Origin: DATIUV01 sp049322755
GTDB taxonomy: Bacteria > Pseudomonadota > Gammaproteobacteria > Burkholderiales > UBA6910
NCBI GenBank assembly: GCA_049322755.1
Contig: JBMOQX010000044.1
Span: 7,798 to 71,797 of the forward strand
Direction: 5' to 3'
Length of the DNA stretch: 64,000 bases
A program made the position numbers and the translations under genes. The notes under the pieces were generated by a model. The model saw nothing but the letters and a program-made list of their open reading frames with translations, was not told the DNA's origin and did no database searches. Numbering within the stretch: position 1 is the stretch's first letter; each line of letters begins with the position of its first letter. Below are positions 8,166 through 16,783 of this stretch, piece by piece.

Positions 8166-9515
8166 TCATCCGCCGCCGCCTTTCTCGCTCACCCGGGTGC
8201 GCGCCCAGCCGGCGGCAAAGGCGAGCCGCAACTCCTCGCCCACCGCGATTTGCGCGCTGTTTCGCACCACCGCGCCGTCGGCGGTGCGGGCGATGCTGTA
8301 GCCCCGCTCCAGCACGCGCTGCGGATCCAGGTGCTCCAGGTGGCGTCCGAGGCGCGCGGTGTCCTGGCGCGCTTGAGCCAGCAACGCCGCCATGGCCCGC
8401 GCCAGGCGCCGGCCGAGCGCGCCGCGCCGTTCCTCCAGGCGCGCGAGCGAGGGACGCGCCGCCGCAAGCCGTGCCGCGGCATGCTCCACGCGCAGCGCGC
8501 GCGCCTGCGCAGCGCGCGCCTGCGCGCCGCGCAGGCGCGCGGCCAGCTCCTCCAGCCGGCGGCGCTGCAGCTCGATGCGCCGCCCCGGATGCACGAGCCG
8601 GCGCGCCAGGTAATCGACGCGCTGCATCCGCGTCTCCAGGTAGCGCGCGAGCGAGCGGGCGATGCGGGCGCGGACCGCTGCGACCCGCCCCGCCAGCTCG
8701 CGCCGGTCCGGGCTCACCAGCTCGGCGGCCGCCGTGGGCGTCGGCGCGCGGCGGTCGGCGACGAAATCGGCGATGGTGAAATCGGTCTCGTGGCCGACGC
8801 CCACCACCACGGGCACCGGCGCGGCGGCCACCGCCCGCGCCACCACTTCCTCGTTGAACGACCACAGGTCCTCGATGCTGCCGCCGCCGCGGCACAGGAT
8901 CAGCACGTCGCACTCGCCGCGCCGGCCGGCCGCGGCCAGGGCGGCGGCGATTTTCTCCGCGGCGCCCTCGCCCTGCACCGGTGTCGGGTAAAGCACCACC
9001 GGCAGCGACGGCATCCGCCGCTTGAGCGTGGTGAGCACGTCGCGCAGCGCCGCCGCCGCCGGCGAGGTGACGATGCCGACGCGGCGCGGAAACTGCGGCA
9101 GCGCCCGCTTGCGCGCCGGATCGAACAGGCCCTCCCGCTCCAGCTTCGCCTTCAGGCGCTCGAACGCCTCGTAGAGCACGCCCTCGCCGGCGCGGCGCAT
9201 GGTCTCGACGTTGAGCTGGTAGTCGCCGCGCGCCTCGTAGAGGGTCACCAGCGCCCGCACTTCCACCAGCGCGCCGTCCTTGGGCTGCCAGTCCAGGTAG
9301 GCGTTGCGGTGGCGGAACATGGCGCAGCGAACCTGGGCGTCGGCGTCCTTGAGCACGAAATACCAGTGGCCGGATTCGTAGCGCCGCAGGTTGGAGATCT
9401 CGCCCCGGACCCACAGGAGAGGGAAGGTCTGCTCCAGCAGGGCGCGGGCCGAGCGGTTGAGCTCGCCCACCGTGACCACGGCCGCCGGATCGGTGAGCAA
9501 AGTCGCGAGGGGCAT
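8166..9515 (-). CDS. xseA: Exodeoxyribonuclease VII large subunit
   Basis: About 449 residues. The N-terminal OB-fold (VGELNRSARALLEQTFPLLW, VRGEISNLRRYESGHWYFVL) precedes the catalytic domain. That domain carries RVGIVTSPAAAALRD, ILCRGGGSIEDLWSFNEE and VGVGHETDFTIADFVADRRAPTPTAAAE, then a long coiled-coil rich in Arg/Ala. XseA with XseB degrades single-stranded DNA. The start at 9515 (MPLATLL) was taken because AGAGG lies about 9 bases upstream; an ATG at 9539 (MWIKRLVK) is the alternative. It ends convergently with miaA. Confidence 0.93.
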   Translation of the reverse strand: MPLATLLTDPAAVVTVGELNRSARALLEQTFPLLWVRGEISNLRRYESGHWYFVLKDADAQVRCAMFRHRNAYLDWQPKDGALVEVRALVTLYEARGDYQLNVETMRRAGEGVLYEAFERLKAKLEREGLFDPARKRALPQFPRRVGIVTSPAAAALRDVLTTLKRRMPSLPVVLYPTPVQGEGAAEKIAAALAAAGRRGECDVLILCRGGGSIEDLWSFNEEVVARAVAAAPVPVVVGVGHETDFTIADFVADRRAPTPTAAAELVSPDRRELAGRVAAVRARIARSLARYLETRMQRVDYLARRLVHPGRRIELQRRRLEELAARLRGAQARAAQARALRVEHAAARLAAARPSLARLEERRGALGRRLARAMAALLAQARQDTARLGRHLEHLDPQRVLERGYSIARTADGAVVRNSAQIAVGEELRLAFAAGWARTRVSEKGGGG

Positions 9516-9711
9516 CTTGACAAGCCTCTTAATCCACATCCTGCCCGTCAGGGAGGGCGTTCACGCGGAGCGTTTTCACCGATTCCGCGTAGAACCCGTA
9601 AATTCACACTAACGCCATGTATTTCATGCGGAAATCGGCAAGCGCATTTTTTGGGCGCGGCAGGAAAATCCTTGGAGCACAGGCGACTTAGGCCGTATTT
9701 TTACAGACTAC

Positions 9712-9742
9712 CCACAAAGTTATCCACAGACTTTGTGGACAA
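9712..9742. promoter_or_regulatory. DnaA-box pair in an inverted repeat
   Basis: TTATCCACA at 9720-9728 is an exact consensus DnaA box. TGTGGACAA at 9734-9742 is a second box (TTGTCCACA) in the opposite orientation. CCACAAAG at 9712-9719 and CTTTGTGG at 9731-9738 form an 8-bp inverted repeat around the first box. They lie in the roughly 520-base gap between xseA and exbB, which otherwise holds no recognisable gene. No dnaA, dnaN or gidA gene is nearby, so a replication origin is not indicated. DnaA titration or regulation of exbB or xseA is possible. Confidence 0.5.
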
Positions 9743-10033
9743 GCGGAAAACTTCCTGTCACGACAAGCCACTGCATTTTTGCGGCGCAATCCGCGCGCAG
9801 CAAACGGGGCTCCGGACGCGCGCGACCTGCGCGCCGCGAAAAAAATTTGCCGGCATCGGGACCCGTCCGCCGGCACGGGCAACATCCGCGCCGCGCAGAC
9901 CGCAGCAACACAGTCCCCTCTCGTCATTGGCCTCGCGCCCTGCGCGGCAACGCACCCGGGAAAGACTTGTTCCTCGCCCCCCTACCCGCTACAGTTACAC
10001 CCATTTTTTCCAGCCGCTCCCGGGAGTATCCAT

Positions 10034-10642
10034 TTGTTCGCATTGATTGAAGCTGCAGGCTGGCCGATCTGGTTCCTCATCGTCGCTTCGGTATTCGCCG
10101 TTGCCATCATCGGCGAGCGTCTTTGGACCCTGCGCGCCGCGCAGGTGGCGCCGCGGGATCTTTTGCCGAAAGTGGTGCAAGAGTACAAGAAAAACGGCGT
10201 CACCGAAGAGCTGCTCGCCAGGCTCGCCCGCGGTCCGGCGATCGGGCGCGTGTTCGCCGCGGGCCTGCGGAACATCCAGAGCTCGCGCGAGGTGCTGCGC
10301 GACTCGGTGGAAGAGGCCGGGCGGCTGGCCTCCCAGGACCTGGACCGCTTCCTCACGACGCTGGGCAGCATCGCCACGGTGAGCCCGCTGCTGGGACTGT
10401 TCGGCACCGTGGTGGGCATGATCGAAATTTTCGGCTCCCAGACTCCCAGCGGCGGCAATCCGATCCAGCTCGGCCACGGCATTTCCATCGCGCTCTACAA
10501 CACCGCCTTCGGCATCCTGGTGGCGGTGCCCAGCATGATCTTCTACCGCTACTTCCGCGCCCGCGTCGACGCCATGGTGGTGGAGATGGAGCAGCAGGCG
10601 ATCAAGCTGGTGGAGATCCTCGCCGGCGAGCGCCGGGCATGA
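10034..10642 (+). CDS. exbB: MotA/TolQ/ExbB proton channel family protein
   Basis: 202 residues from a TTG start at 10034. GGGAG at 10022-10026 sits 7 bases upstream, and the resulting N terminus LFALIEAAGWPIWFLIVASV matches the family. Three membrane helices are evident, with the conserved TVSPLLGLFGTVVGMIEIF and ALYNTAFGILVAVPSM blocks. It partners the downstream ExbD, forming a proton-motive-force-driven motor. In Betaproteobacteria this pair precedes lpxK and kdsB and is distinct from the TonB-linked copy at 49-50 kb. Confidence 0.93.
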   Translation: MFALIEAAGWPIWFLIVASVFAVAIIGERLWTLRAAQVAPRDLLPKVVQEYKKNGVTEELLARLARGPAIGRVFAAGLRNIQSSREVLRDSVEEAGRLASQDLDRFLTTLGSIATVSPLLGLFGTVVGMIEIFGSQTPSGGNPIQLGHGISIALYNTAFGILVAVPSMIFYRYFRARVDAMVVEMEQQAIKLVEILAGERRA

Positions 10643-10685
10643 GCGCGCGGCGCTCGCAGGGCCCGGATTTCGCGCGGGTGCAGCC

Positions 10686-11108
10686 ATGAACTTCCAGCGC
10701 GGGCGCGAGAAGGACGAGCCGCGGATCGACTTCGTCCCGCTCATCGACGTGCTGCTGGTGATCCTGATCTTCCTCATGGTCACCACCACCTACAACCGTT
10801 TCTCCGAGCTGCAGATCAACCTGCCGGAAGCCGGATCCGAGAAGGCGCCCGAGCGGCCCAATGACATCGAGGTGGGCGTCGACCCGACCGGCCGCTACCT
10901 GATCGACGGCAAGCCGGCGGCCGGCGGCGACATCTCCGAGCTGTCGCTGGCGCTGCGCCGCGCCGCCGGCGACCGCCAGGACCCGGTGATCGTCATCAGC
11001 GCCGACGCCAAGGCATCGCACCAGTCGGTGATCAGCGTCATGGAAGCGGCGCGCGTCGCCGGCTACAACCGCATCACCTTCACCACCCAGGCGCGGCAGA
11101 CCCGGTAG
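10686..11108 (+). CDS. exbD: ExbD/TolR family biopolymer transport protein
   Basis: 140 residues. Short cytoplasmic N terminus, a single helix with the essential Asp in IDFVPLIDVLLVILIFLMV (about residues 15-33), then a periplasmic domain ending in EAARVAGYNRITFTTQ. It lies 43 bases after exbB and forms the stator/rotor partner of that channel. Co-location with lipid A genes suggests an outer-membrane or envelope function, an inference from context only. Confidence 0.93.
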   Translation: MNFQRGREKDEPRIDFVPLIDVLLVILIFLMVTTTYNRFSELQINLPEAGSEKAPERPNDIEVGVDPTGRYLIDGKPAAGGDISELSLALRRAAGDRQDPVIVISADAKASHQSVISVMEAARVAGYNRITFTTQARQTR

Positions 11109-11158
11109 CCGGTGACCGGCCGGCGCGCCGCGCGCCGGCCAGCGCACGACCCACGCGG

Positions 11159-12274
11159 ATGCCCGGCGACTCCCACGGTTCCTCCCTTCCCGCGCTGCTG
11201 GCGCGCGACCTGCGCGACCGCCTCGCGGGCCGCCACGCCCGCGCCAACGCGCGCTGGGGTCTGCTCAAACCCCCCGCACCCGGCGGCAAGCTGGTGTGGA
11301 TCGCCGCCGGCGGCGAACGCGACAGCGTGCGCCTCGCCGTGGAGCTTGCCCGCGCCCTGCGGGAGAAGCGGCTCGATCTGCGCCTGGCCGTCACCGTCGA
11401 GCACCAGCACGACGACCTGCTGCGCCGTCTGGAAGGCCTGCCGATGACCGGCTGGGGTTTCGCGCCGTGGGATCGGGCGGGCGCGGTGCGCCGGGCGCTC
11501 GCGCGTCTCGATCCCCTGGGCATGATCTTCGCCGGCCATGCGCCCCGGCCGCACCTGGCGCAAGCGTCGGCGGCGATCCGCCACCGGCTCCTGGCCGGTG
11601 CCGCCGCGCCCGATGCGGTGGGGTTTGAACGCGTGTATCCGGCGGCGGAGGATCAGGCGCGTCCGGACGCCGCCACCCACGCGCCCGTTGCCAATCTCCT
11701 GACGCTGGTGATGCCGGCGCAGCTCGATCCCAATTTCGCCATGCTCGTCACCGGCGGCGAAGGCAGGCGGCTGTGGTGGTGGCACGGGTCGAACGCCGGA
11801 CTCGGGCGTTTTCTCCCGCCGTTTCGCACTGCCTTCGGCGACGACCTGTTGTTCGTTTCCGGCGCCGCCGCCGCAGGCCGGGCCGTCGTGGCCCGCCTCG
11901 CCGGGTGGAATCGCGAGCCGCTGCCGCCGGCCGCCACCGTGGCCGTGGACGCGCCCGAGTGGCTGCCGGCCATCGCCGCAGCGTGTACCGGCGCCCACTT
12001 CGACGCCCGCGACGACGCGGCCCTCTGGCAGGCGCTGGCGGGCGGAGCGGCGGCGAGCGTGAGCCCGGACGTCGCATTGCCGAAGGCGGCCCTCGCCGGA
12101 GTGGTGGAGCGCGGTGAGGGTGCCGCGGTTGTCGCCGCATGGCAGGCGCTCACGCGATCGCCGGCGGAGTTGCGAGCGCGCCGCGACGCCGGCCGCCGCG
12201 CCTTCTGGGACGAACGCCGGCTGGCCGCTACGGTCAGCGACGAACTGCTGGCGCGGGTGTTCAACTGGGACTGA
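11159..12274 (+). CDS. KdtA/WaaA-like protein, divergent (glycosyltransferase N-domain-like)
   Basis: 371 residues, no signal peptide. The region GRHARANARWGLLKPPAP followed by LVWIAAGGERDSVRLAVELA and a LAVTVEH strand resembles the N-terminal Rossmann-like domain of 3-deoxy-D-manno-octulosonic acid transferase, where RxRxG..PP...WIHAVSVGE is normal. The His is missing and the loop is about two residues shorter, though Gly-Glu remains. The C-terminal half is Ala-rich, with WHGSNAGLGRFLPPFRTAFGDD, and is not readily matched. Position between exbD and lpxK agrees with a lipid A-KDO role. It may be an inactive or repurposed paralogue; function is not established. Confidence 0.55.
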   Translation: MPGDSHGSSLPALLARDLRDRLAGRHARANARWGLLKPPAPGGKLVWIAAGGERDSVRLAVELARALREKRLDLRLAVTVEHQHDDLLRRLEGLPMTGWGFAPWDRAGAVRRALARLDPLGMIFAGHAPRPHLAQASAAIRHRLLAGAAAPDAVGFERVYPAAEDQARPDAATHAPVANLLTLVMPAQLDPNFAMLVTGGEGRRLWWWHGSNAGLGRFLPPFRTAFGDDLLFVSGAAAAGRAVVARLAGWNREPLPPAATVAVDAPEWLPAIAAACTGAHFDARDDAALWQALAGGAAASVSPDVALPKAALAGVVERGEGAAVVAAWQALTRSPAELRARRDAGRRAFWDERRLAATVSDELLARVFNWD

Positions 12275-12320
12275 GCCGCGCGCTGGAGGGCGCTGCGTTT
12301 TCCGCTACCATGCAGGCGGT

Positions 12321-13358
12321 ATGAGCTCGCCCGCCCCCGTCAGCGCTCCCGCGTCCTGGATCGAGCGCCAGTGGTACCACCCGACGCCCGCGGGCGCCCT
12401 GCTGGCCCCGCTGGGCTGGCTGTTCGGCGCCGGCGCCGCGCTGCGCCGCGCGCTGTACCGCGCCGGCGCGATCCGCCCGGCGCGCCTGCCGGTGCCGGTG
12501 ATCGTGATCGGCAACATCACCGTCGGCGGCAGCGGCAAGACGCCGCTCACCATCCATCTCGCGCAGGCGTTGCGGGCCGGCGGCCGCCATCCGGGCATCG
12601 TCAGCCGCGGCTATGGCGCGCGCGCGAGCCATCCGCGGCCGGTAGACCCGTCGGGCCGCGCCGCCGATTTCGGCGACGAGCCGCTGCTGATCGCCCGCCG
12701 CACGGGCTGCCCGGTATGGGTCGGCCATGACCGCAATGCCGCCGCGCGAGGGCTGCTCGCGGCCCACCCCGAGTGCGATCTTCTGCTCTCGGACGACGGG
12801 CTCCAGCACTACCGGCTCGGGCGCGACGCGGAGGTCGCCGTCGTCGACGGCGAGCAGCGGTTCGGCAACGGCCGCCTGCTCCCCGCGGGCCCGCTGCGGG
12901 AACCGGTGGCGCGCCTGGACAGCGTGGACGCCGTCGTGGTGAACGGCGAGGGCCCGCCGCCGAAGACGCGCGCGCCGGTCTTCCGCATGCGCCTCAAGCC
13001 CGGCCAGCTCTACAGCCTGCGCGACCCGGCGCGCACGATCCCGCCATCGGCTCTGGGCGGCCCCGGAGTTCACGCGATGGCAGGCATCGGCCATCCGGCG
13101 CGGTTTTTCGCCACGCTGCGCGCGCTGGGCATCGCCGCCGAAACGCACGCGTTCCCCGACCACCACGCGTACGCGGCGGGCGACCTGGACCTGCCCGGAG
13201 CCCGCGCCATCGTCCTCACCGAAAAGGATGCGCTAAAATGCGCGTCTTTCGCCGATGACCGGGTCTGGGTCCTTCCCGTCGACGTGGAACTGGACCCCGA
13301 CCCGCTGCCGTTATTGCTCAACGCCGCCGGACGCCGCCATGGACCCGAAACTGCTTGA
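12321..13358 (+). CDS. lpxK: Tetraacyldisaccharide 4'-kinase
   Basis: 345 residues. IERQWYHPTPAGALLAPLGW is the amphipathic membrane-binding N terminus. VIVIGNITVGGSGKTP is the P-loop, with GIVSRGYG following and LLSDDGLQHYRLGRD further on. LpxK phosphorylates the 4' position of the lipid A disaccharide precursor at the inner membrane. The ATG at 12321 begins the conserved region. Its last 20 bases overlap the next gene. Confidence 0.96.
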   Translation: MSSPAPVSAPASWIERQWYHPTPAGALLAPLGWLFGAGAALRRALYRAGAIRPARLPVPVIVIGNITVGGSGKTPLTIHLAQALRAGGRHPGIVSRGYGARASHPRPVDPSGRAADFGDEPLLIARRTGCPVWVGHDRNAAARGLLAAHPECDLLLSDDGLQHYRLGRDAEVAVVDGEQRFGNGRLLPAGPLREPVARLDSVDAVVVNGEGPPPKTRAPVFRMRLKPGQLYSLRDPARTIPPSALGGPGVHAMAGIGHPARFFATLRALGIAAETHAFPDHHAYAAGDLDLPGARAIVLTEKDALKCASFADDRVWVLPVDVELDPDPLPLLLNAAGRRHGPETA

Positions 13359-13536
13359 TATCCTCGTCTGTCCCGTCACCAAGGGCGCGCTGCAGTACGA
13401 CAAGTCCGCGCAGGAGCTGATCTCGGTGCAGGCCGGGCTCGCCTACCCGATCCGCGACGGCATCCCGGTGATGCTGGAGGAAGAGGCGCGCCGCCTGTCG
13501 CCGGAGGAGATCGAAACCTGGCGCGCCCGGAAGTAG
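13339..13536 (+). CDS. Trm112 family protein (UPF0434)
   Basis: 65 residues: MDPKLLDILVCPVTKGALQY, then LAYPIRDGIPVMLEEEAR. This is the small zinc-ribbon-like UPF0434/YcaR family that in Proteobacteria nearly always sits between lpxK and kdsB, as here. Only one Cys of the usual ribbon is present (LVCPVTKG), as in most bacterial members. Its start lies inside the end of lpxK, so translation is probably coupled. The molecular role is unknown. Confidence 0.92.
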   Translation: MDPKLLDILVCPVTKGALQYDKSAQELISVQAGLAYPIRDGIPVMLEEEARRLSPEEIETWRARK

Positions 13537-13594
13537 TCGCCGCGACCGTCGGCCGCGGTCCCGCGCCCCCCGCCGCCTTGCCGTCGCTCCCCTG

Positions 13595-14374
13595 ATGGGC
13601 TTCGTCGTCGTCATTCCCGCCCGTTACGCATCGACGCGGCTGCCGCGCAAGCCGCTGGCCGACATCGGCGGCCGGCCGATGGTGGTGCGTGTCGCGGAAC
13701 GCGCCCGTTCCAGCGGTGCGGCGGCGGTAATCGTCGCCACCGACCACCCGGAGGTGATGGAGGCTGCGGCCCGGCATGGATTCGACGCCTGCATGACCCG
13801 CGCCGACCATGCCTGCGGCACCGACCGCATCACCGAGGTGGTGCTGGCGCGCGGGCTGGCACCCGAGACCGTCGTCGTCAACGTCCAGGGCGACGAGCCG
13901 CTCATCGCGCCGGGGCTGATTCGCGACGTCGCCGGCCACCTCGGGACCCGGGAAGGCGCGCAGGTCGCCACCGCCTGCCACCCGGTCGACTCGATGGCCG
14001 AGATGCTGAACCCCAATGCGGTCAAGGTGGTGCTGGACCGCGAAGGCAACGCGCTCTACTTCAGCCGCGCGCCGATTCCGTATGCGCGCGACCACTTCGG
14101 CGCGTCTGCGCCGTCGCTGCCGGAGGGCCTGCCGGCCTACCGGCACCTGGGCATCTACGCCTATCGGGCCGGGTTCCTGCCGCGCTATTCCGCCCTCGCC
14201 CCGAGCCCCCTGGAGCGTTTCGAAGCGCTGGAGCAGCTGCGGCTTCTGTGGCACGGTGAGCGCATCGCGGTGCTGGTCACCGATCAACCCGGCGGGCCGG
14301 GCGTGGACACTGCGGCCGACCTGGAGCGGGTGCGCCGGCTGGTGCCGGGGGGCGGGGCGGAAGGAAGTTTATGA
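13595..14374 (+). CDS. kdsB: 3-deoxy-manno-octulosonate cytidylyltransferase
   Basis: 259 residues. IPARYASTRLPRKPLADIGG is the nucleotide-binding signature. ATDHPEV, NVQGDEPLI and ALYFSRAPIPYARD follow in the normal order. KdsB activates KDO as CMP-KDO for lipopolysaccharide inner core assembly. It follows the Trm112 gene by 58 bases in the conserved lipid A/KDO cluster. Confidence 0.96.
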   Translation: MGFVVVIPARYASTRLPRKPLADIGGRPMVVRVAERARSSGAAAVIVATDHPEVMEAAARHGFDACMTRADHACGTDRITEVVLARGLAPETVVVNVQGDEPLIAPGLIRDVAGHLGTREGAQVATACHPVDSMAEMLNPNAVKVVLDREGNALYFSRAPIPYARDHFGASAPSLPEGLPAYRHLGIYAYRAGFLPRYSALAPSPLERFEALEQLRLLWHGERIAVLVTDQPGGPGVDTAADLERVRRLVPGGGAEGSL

Positions 14375-14450
14375 GGTCATCAAAAAACACAATAGGACAA
14401 ATCCGCGGCTGGCCTATGCTGGAGGAAACAAAACGCCAGGGAGGAGACCC

Positions 14451-15104
14451 ATGAAGCTGATCCTGCTCGGCCCGCCCGGCGCGGGCAAGGGCACCCAGGC
14501 CGCGTTCATCGCGGCCCGCTACGGGATTCCGCAGATATCCACCGGGGACATGCTGCGCGCCGCGATCAGCGCCGGAACCCCGCTCGGGCAGGCGGCGAAG
14601 TCGAAGATGGATGATGGCCAGCTGGTGCCGGACGACATCATCGTTGGTCTGGTGCAGGAGCGGCTGCAGCGGCCCGACTGCGCACACGGATTTCTCTTCG
14701 ACGGCTTTCCCCGCACCATTCCCCAGGCGCAGGCGATGCGCGACGCGCGGCTGCCGCTCGATTACGTGCTGGAAATCGAGGTCCCCGACGCGGACATCAT
14801 CGAGCGCATGTCGGGACGGCGCTGCCACGTGCCGTCCGGGCGCACCTACCATGTCGCGTTCAATCCGCCGAAAGTGGCGGGCAAGGACGACGTCACCGGC
14901 GAGCCCCTCACGCAGCGCGAGGACGACCGGGAGGAGACGGTGCGCAAGCGCCTTCAGGTCTACCACTCCCAGACCCAGCCGCTGGTGGACTACTATACGA
15001 AGTGGGCCGCCGCCGGCGACCGCGCGGCGCCCAAGGTGGTCAAGGTGTCCGGCGTGGGCGGCGTGGAGGAAGTGCGCGACCGGATTTTCGCCGCGCTCGC
15101 GTAA
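14451..15104 (+). CDS. adk: Adenylate kinase
   Basis: 217 residues. GPPGAGKGTQAAFIAARYGI is the P-loop, followed by STGDMLRAA and DGFPRTIPQA. A long LID segment (RRCHVPSGRTYHVAFNPPKV) lacks the four-Cys zinc site, as usual in Gram-negatives. The protein interconverts ATP+AMP and 2 ADP. AGGGAGGAG immediately upstream of ATG 14451 is a strong ribosome site. A 76-base gap separates it from kdsB. Confidence 0.97.
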   Translation: MKLILLGPPGAGKGTQAAFIAARYGIPQISTGDMLRAAISAGTPLGQAAKSKMDDGQLVPDDIIVGLVQERLQRPDCAHGFLFDGFPRTIPQAQAMRDARLPLDYVLEIEVPDADIIERMSGRRCHVPSGRTYHVAFNPPKVAGKDDVTGEPLTQREDDREETVRKRLQVYHSQTQPLVDYYTKWAAAGDRAAPKVVKVSGVGGVEEVRDRIFAALA

Positions 15105-15169
15105 CCCGGGCGCCGGCCCGCCCGTCCGGCGAGGTTCTTCATGGCAGCGATACCCGATTTCACCGATCA

Positions 15170-15337
15170 GTGCACGATCAGTACGGCACCGACCGCGCGG
15201 CGTTCGAGGACATCGGCGATTGCGTCGGCACGCTGCTGCGCCGGCAGGCCGACACCGCCAAGGACCGCGCCGGCGCCATGTCCGGCGCCGACGCCGACGG
15301 CCTGAAGAGCCCGTTCACCCGATTCATCGACTGGTAG
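15170..15337 (+). CDS. Small hypothetical protein between adk and PPi-PFK
   Basis: A 55-residue frame from GTG 15170: HDQYGTDRAAFEDIGDCVGT, then LLRRQADTAKDR, ending KSPFTRFIDW. The composition is protein-like and it ends 11 bases before the PFK start, with its stop overlapping the PFK ribosome site. The ATG at 15141 (MAAIPDFTDQ) with a better position lies in another frame. Either the true start is the GTG or a single-base shift near 15170 has split the gene. No family recognised. Confidence 0.4.
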   Translation: MHDQYGTDRAAFEDIGDCVGTLLRRQADTAKDRAGAMSGADADGLKSPFTRFIDW

Positions 15338-15348
15338 GAGGCAGCACC

Positions 15349-16611
15349 GTGCCCAAGAGGAACGCGTTCTACGCGCAATCCGGCGGCGTCACCGCCGTCA
15401 TCAACACGTCGGCGGCAGCGGTGATCGAAACCGCACGCAAGTACAAGGACACGATCGGCAAGGTCTACGCGGGGCGCAACGGCATCATCGGCGCGCTGAC
15501 CGAGGACCTCATCGACACCAGCAAGGAATCCGCCGCCGCGATCCGCGCGCTCCAGCACACACCCGGCGGCGCCTTCGGCTCCTGCCGCTACAAGCTGAAG
15601 GGGCTGGAGGAGAACCGCGCCCAGTACGAGCGCCTGATCGAGGTGTTCAAGGCCCACAACATCGGCTACTTCTTCTACAACGGCGGCGGCGACTCGGCCG
15701 ACACCTGCCTCAAGGTGTCGCAGCTCTCCGAGACGCTGGGCTACCCGGTGCACGCGATCCACGTGCCCAAGACCGTGGACAACGACCTGCCCATCACCGA
15801 CTGCTGTCCCGGCTTCGGCTCGGTGGCGAAGTATATCGCCGTGTCCACGCGCGAGGCGACGCTGGACGTGGCGTCCATGGCCAAGACCTCCACCAAGGTG
15901 TTCGTGCTGGAGGTGATGGGGCGCCATGCCGGCTGGATCGCCGCCGCCGGCGGGCTCGCCTCCGGCAAGGACATGGAACTGCCGATCGTGATCCTGTTTC
16001 CGGAGGTGACTTTCGACGAGACCAGGTTTCTCGCCAAGGTCGAATCGATGGTGAAGAAGTTCGGCTACTGCTCGGTGGTGGTGTCGGAGGGGGTCAGGGG
16101 CCCGGACGGCAAGTTCCTCTCCGACCAGGGCCTCAAGGACGCCTTCGGCCACGCGCAGCTGGGCGGCGTCGGCCCGGTCATCGCCAGCATCGTGCGCGAG
16201 AAATTGAAGCTCAAATACCACTGGGCGGTGGCCGACTACCTCCAGCGCGCCGCGCGCCACATCGCGTCCAAGACCGATGTGGCCCAGGCCTACGCGCTGG
16301 GCAAGGCGGCGGTGGAACTGGCGGTGAAGGGCAGGAATGCCGTGATGCCCACCATCGTGCGCAAGTCCGACAGGCCCTACCGCTGGTCCGTCGGCGTCGC
16401 CGACCTCAAGGAGGTGGCCAACCGCGAGAAGATGATGCCCAAGAATTTCATCACCGCCGATGGCATGGGCATCTCCGACGCCTGCCGGCGCTACCTCGAG
16501 CCGCTGATCCAGGGGGAGGACTATCCGCCCTACAAGAACGGTCTGCCCGTCTACGTCCAGCTCAAGAACGCGGCGGTGCCAAAGAAGCTCAAGACCGGGT
16601 TCAAGGTCTAG
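15349..16611 (+). CDS. pfp: Pyrophosphate-dependent 6-phosphofructokinase
   Basis: 420 residues from GTG 15349, with GGAGG ending 8 bases before it. The start MPKRNAFYAQSGGVTAVINT, then YNGGGDSADTCLKVSQ and HVPKTVDNDLPITDCCPGFG, is the PPi-PFK pattern. The Asp in NGGGDS and the Lys in PKTVDNDL are the residues that favour PPi over ATP. GRHAGWIAAAGGLASG follows. The enzyme phosphorylates fructose 6-phosphate reversibly with pyrophosphate. The downstream H+-pyrophosphatase shares the same metabolite, suggesting a PPi economy. Confidence 0.92.
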   Translation: MPKRNAFYAQSGGVTAVINTSAAAVIETARKYKDTIGKVYAGRNGIIGALTEDLIDTSKESAAAIRALQHTPGGAFGSCRYKLKGLEENRAQYERLIEVFKAHNIGYFFYNGGGDSADTCLKVSQLSETLGYPVHAIHVPKTVDNDLPITDCCPGFGSVAKYIAVSTREATLDVASMAKTSTKVFVLEVMGRHAGWIAAAGGLASGKDMELPIVILFPEVTFDETRFLAKVESMVKKFGYCSVVVSEGVRGPDGKFLSDQGLKDAFGHAQLGGVGPVIASIVREKLKLKYHWAVADYLQRAARHIASKTDVAQAYALGKAAVELAVKGRNAVMPTIVRKSDRPYRWSVGVADLKEVANREKMMPKNFITADGMGISDACRRYLEPLIQGEDYPPYKNGLPVYVQLKNAAVPKKLKTGFKV

Positions 16612-16617
16612 AACGAT

Positions 16618-16783
16618 TTCACCACGGAGGCACTGAGACACCAAGAAAGGCGAAGTTCTTTACACCGCGAAGGGCGCAAAGGACGCAAAGGGGATCAAGG
16701 CTCAAACGAGGACACCATCGTTCCTTAGCGCCCTTTGCGCCCTTTGCGTTTCAGAAAGGTTTTCTTTGTGCCTCCGTGGTAAA
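16618..16783. repeat. Imperfect palindromic intergenic repeat, copy 1
   Basis: The left arm TTCACCACGGAGGCACTGAG continues into AGGGCGCAAAGGACGCAAAG. The right arm is its approximate reverse complement (GCGCCCTTTGCGCCCTTTGC, then GTGCCTCCGTGGTAAAA). The whole element is about 165 bases with a short non-palindromic centre and can fold into one long stem. A second copy lies at 61904-62066. It has the architecture of a miniature non-autonomous element or REP/ERIC-like repeat. No coding capacity. Confidence 0.85.

Noticed and set aside
9712..9742. Replication origin
   Set aside because: Two DnaA boxes but no AT-rich unwinding region with further boxes and no dnaA/dnaN/gyrB/parAB neighbours.
12415..12423. 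Single exact GGCTGGCTG as another member of the leader motif
   Set aside because: It lies inside lpxK coding sequence without a partner copy, so it is taken as chance.
16618..16783. CRISPR array or tRNA-like structure
   Set aside because: The element is one inverted repeat, not regularly spaced direct repeats, and shows no cloverleaf or T-loop signature.
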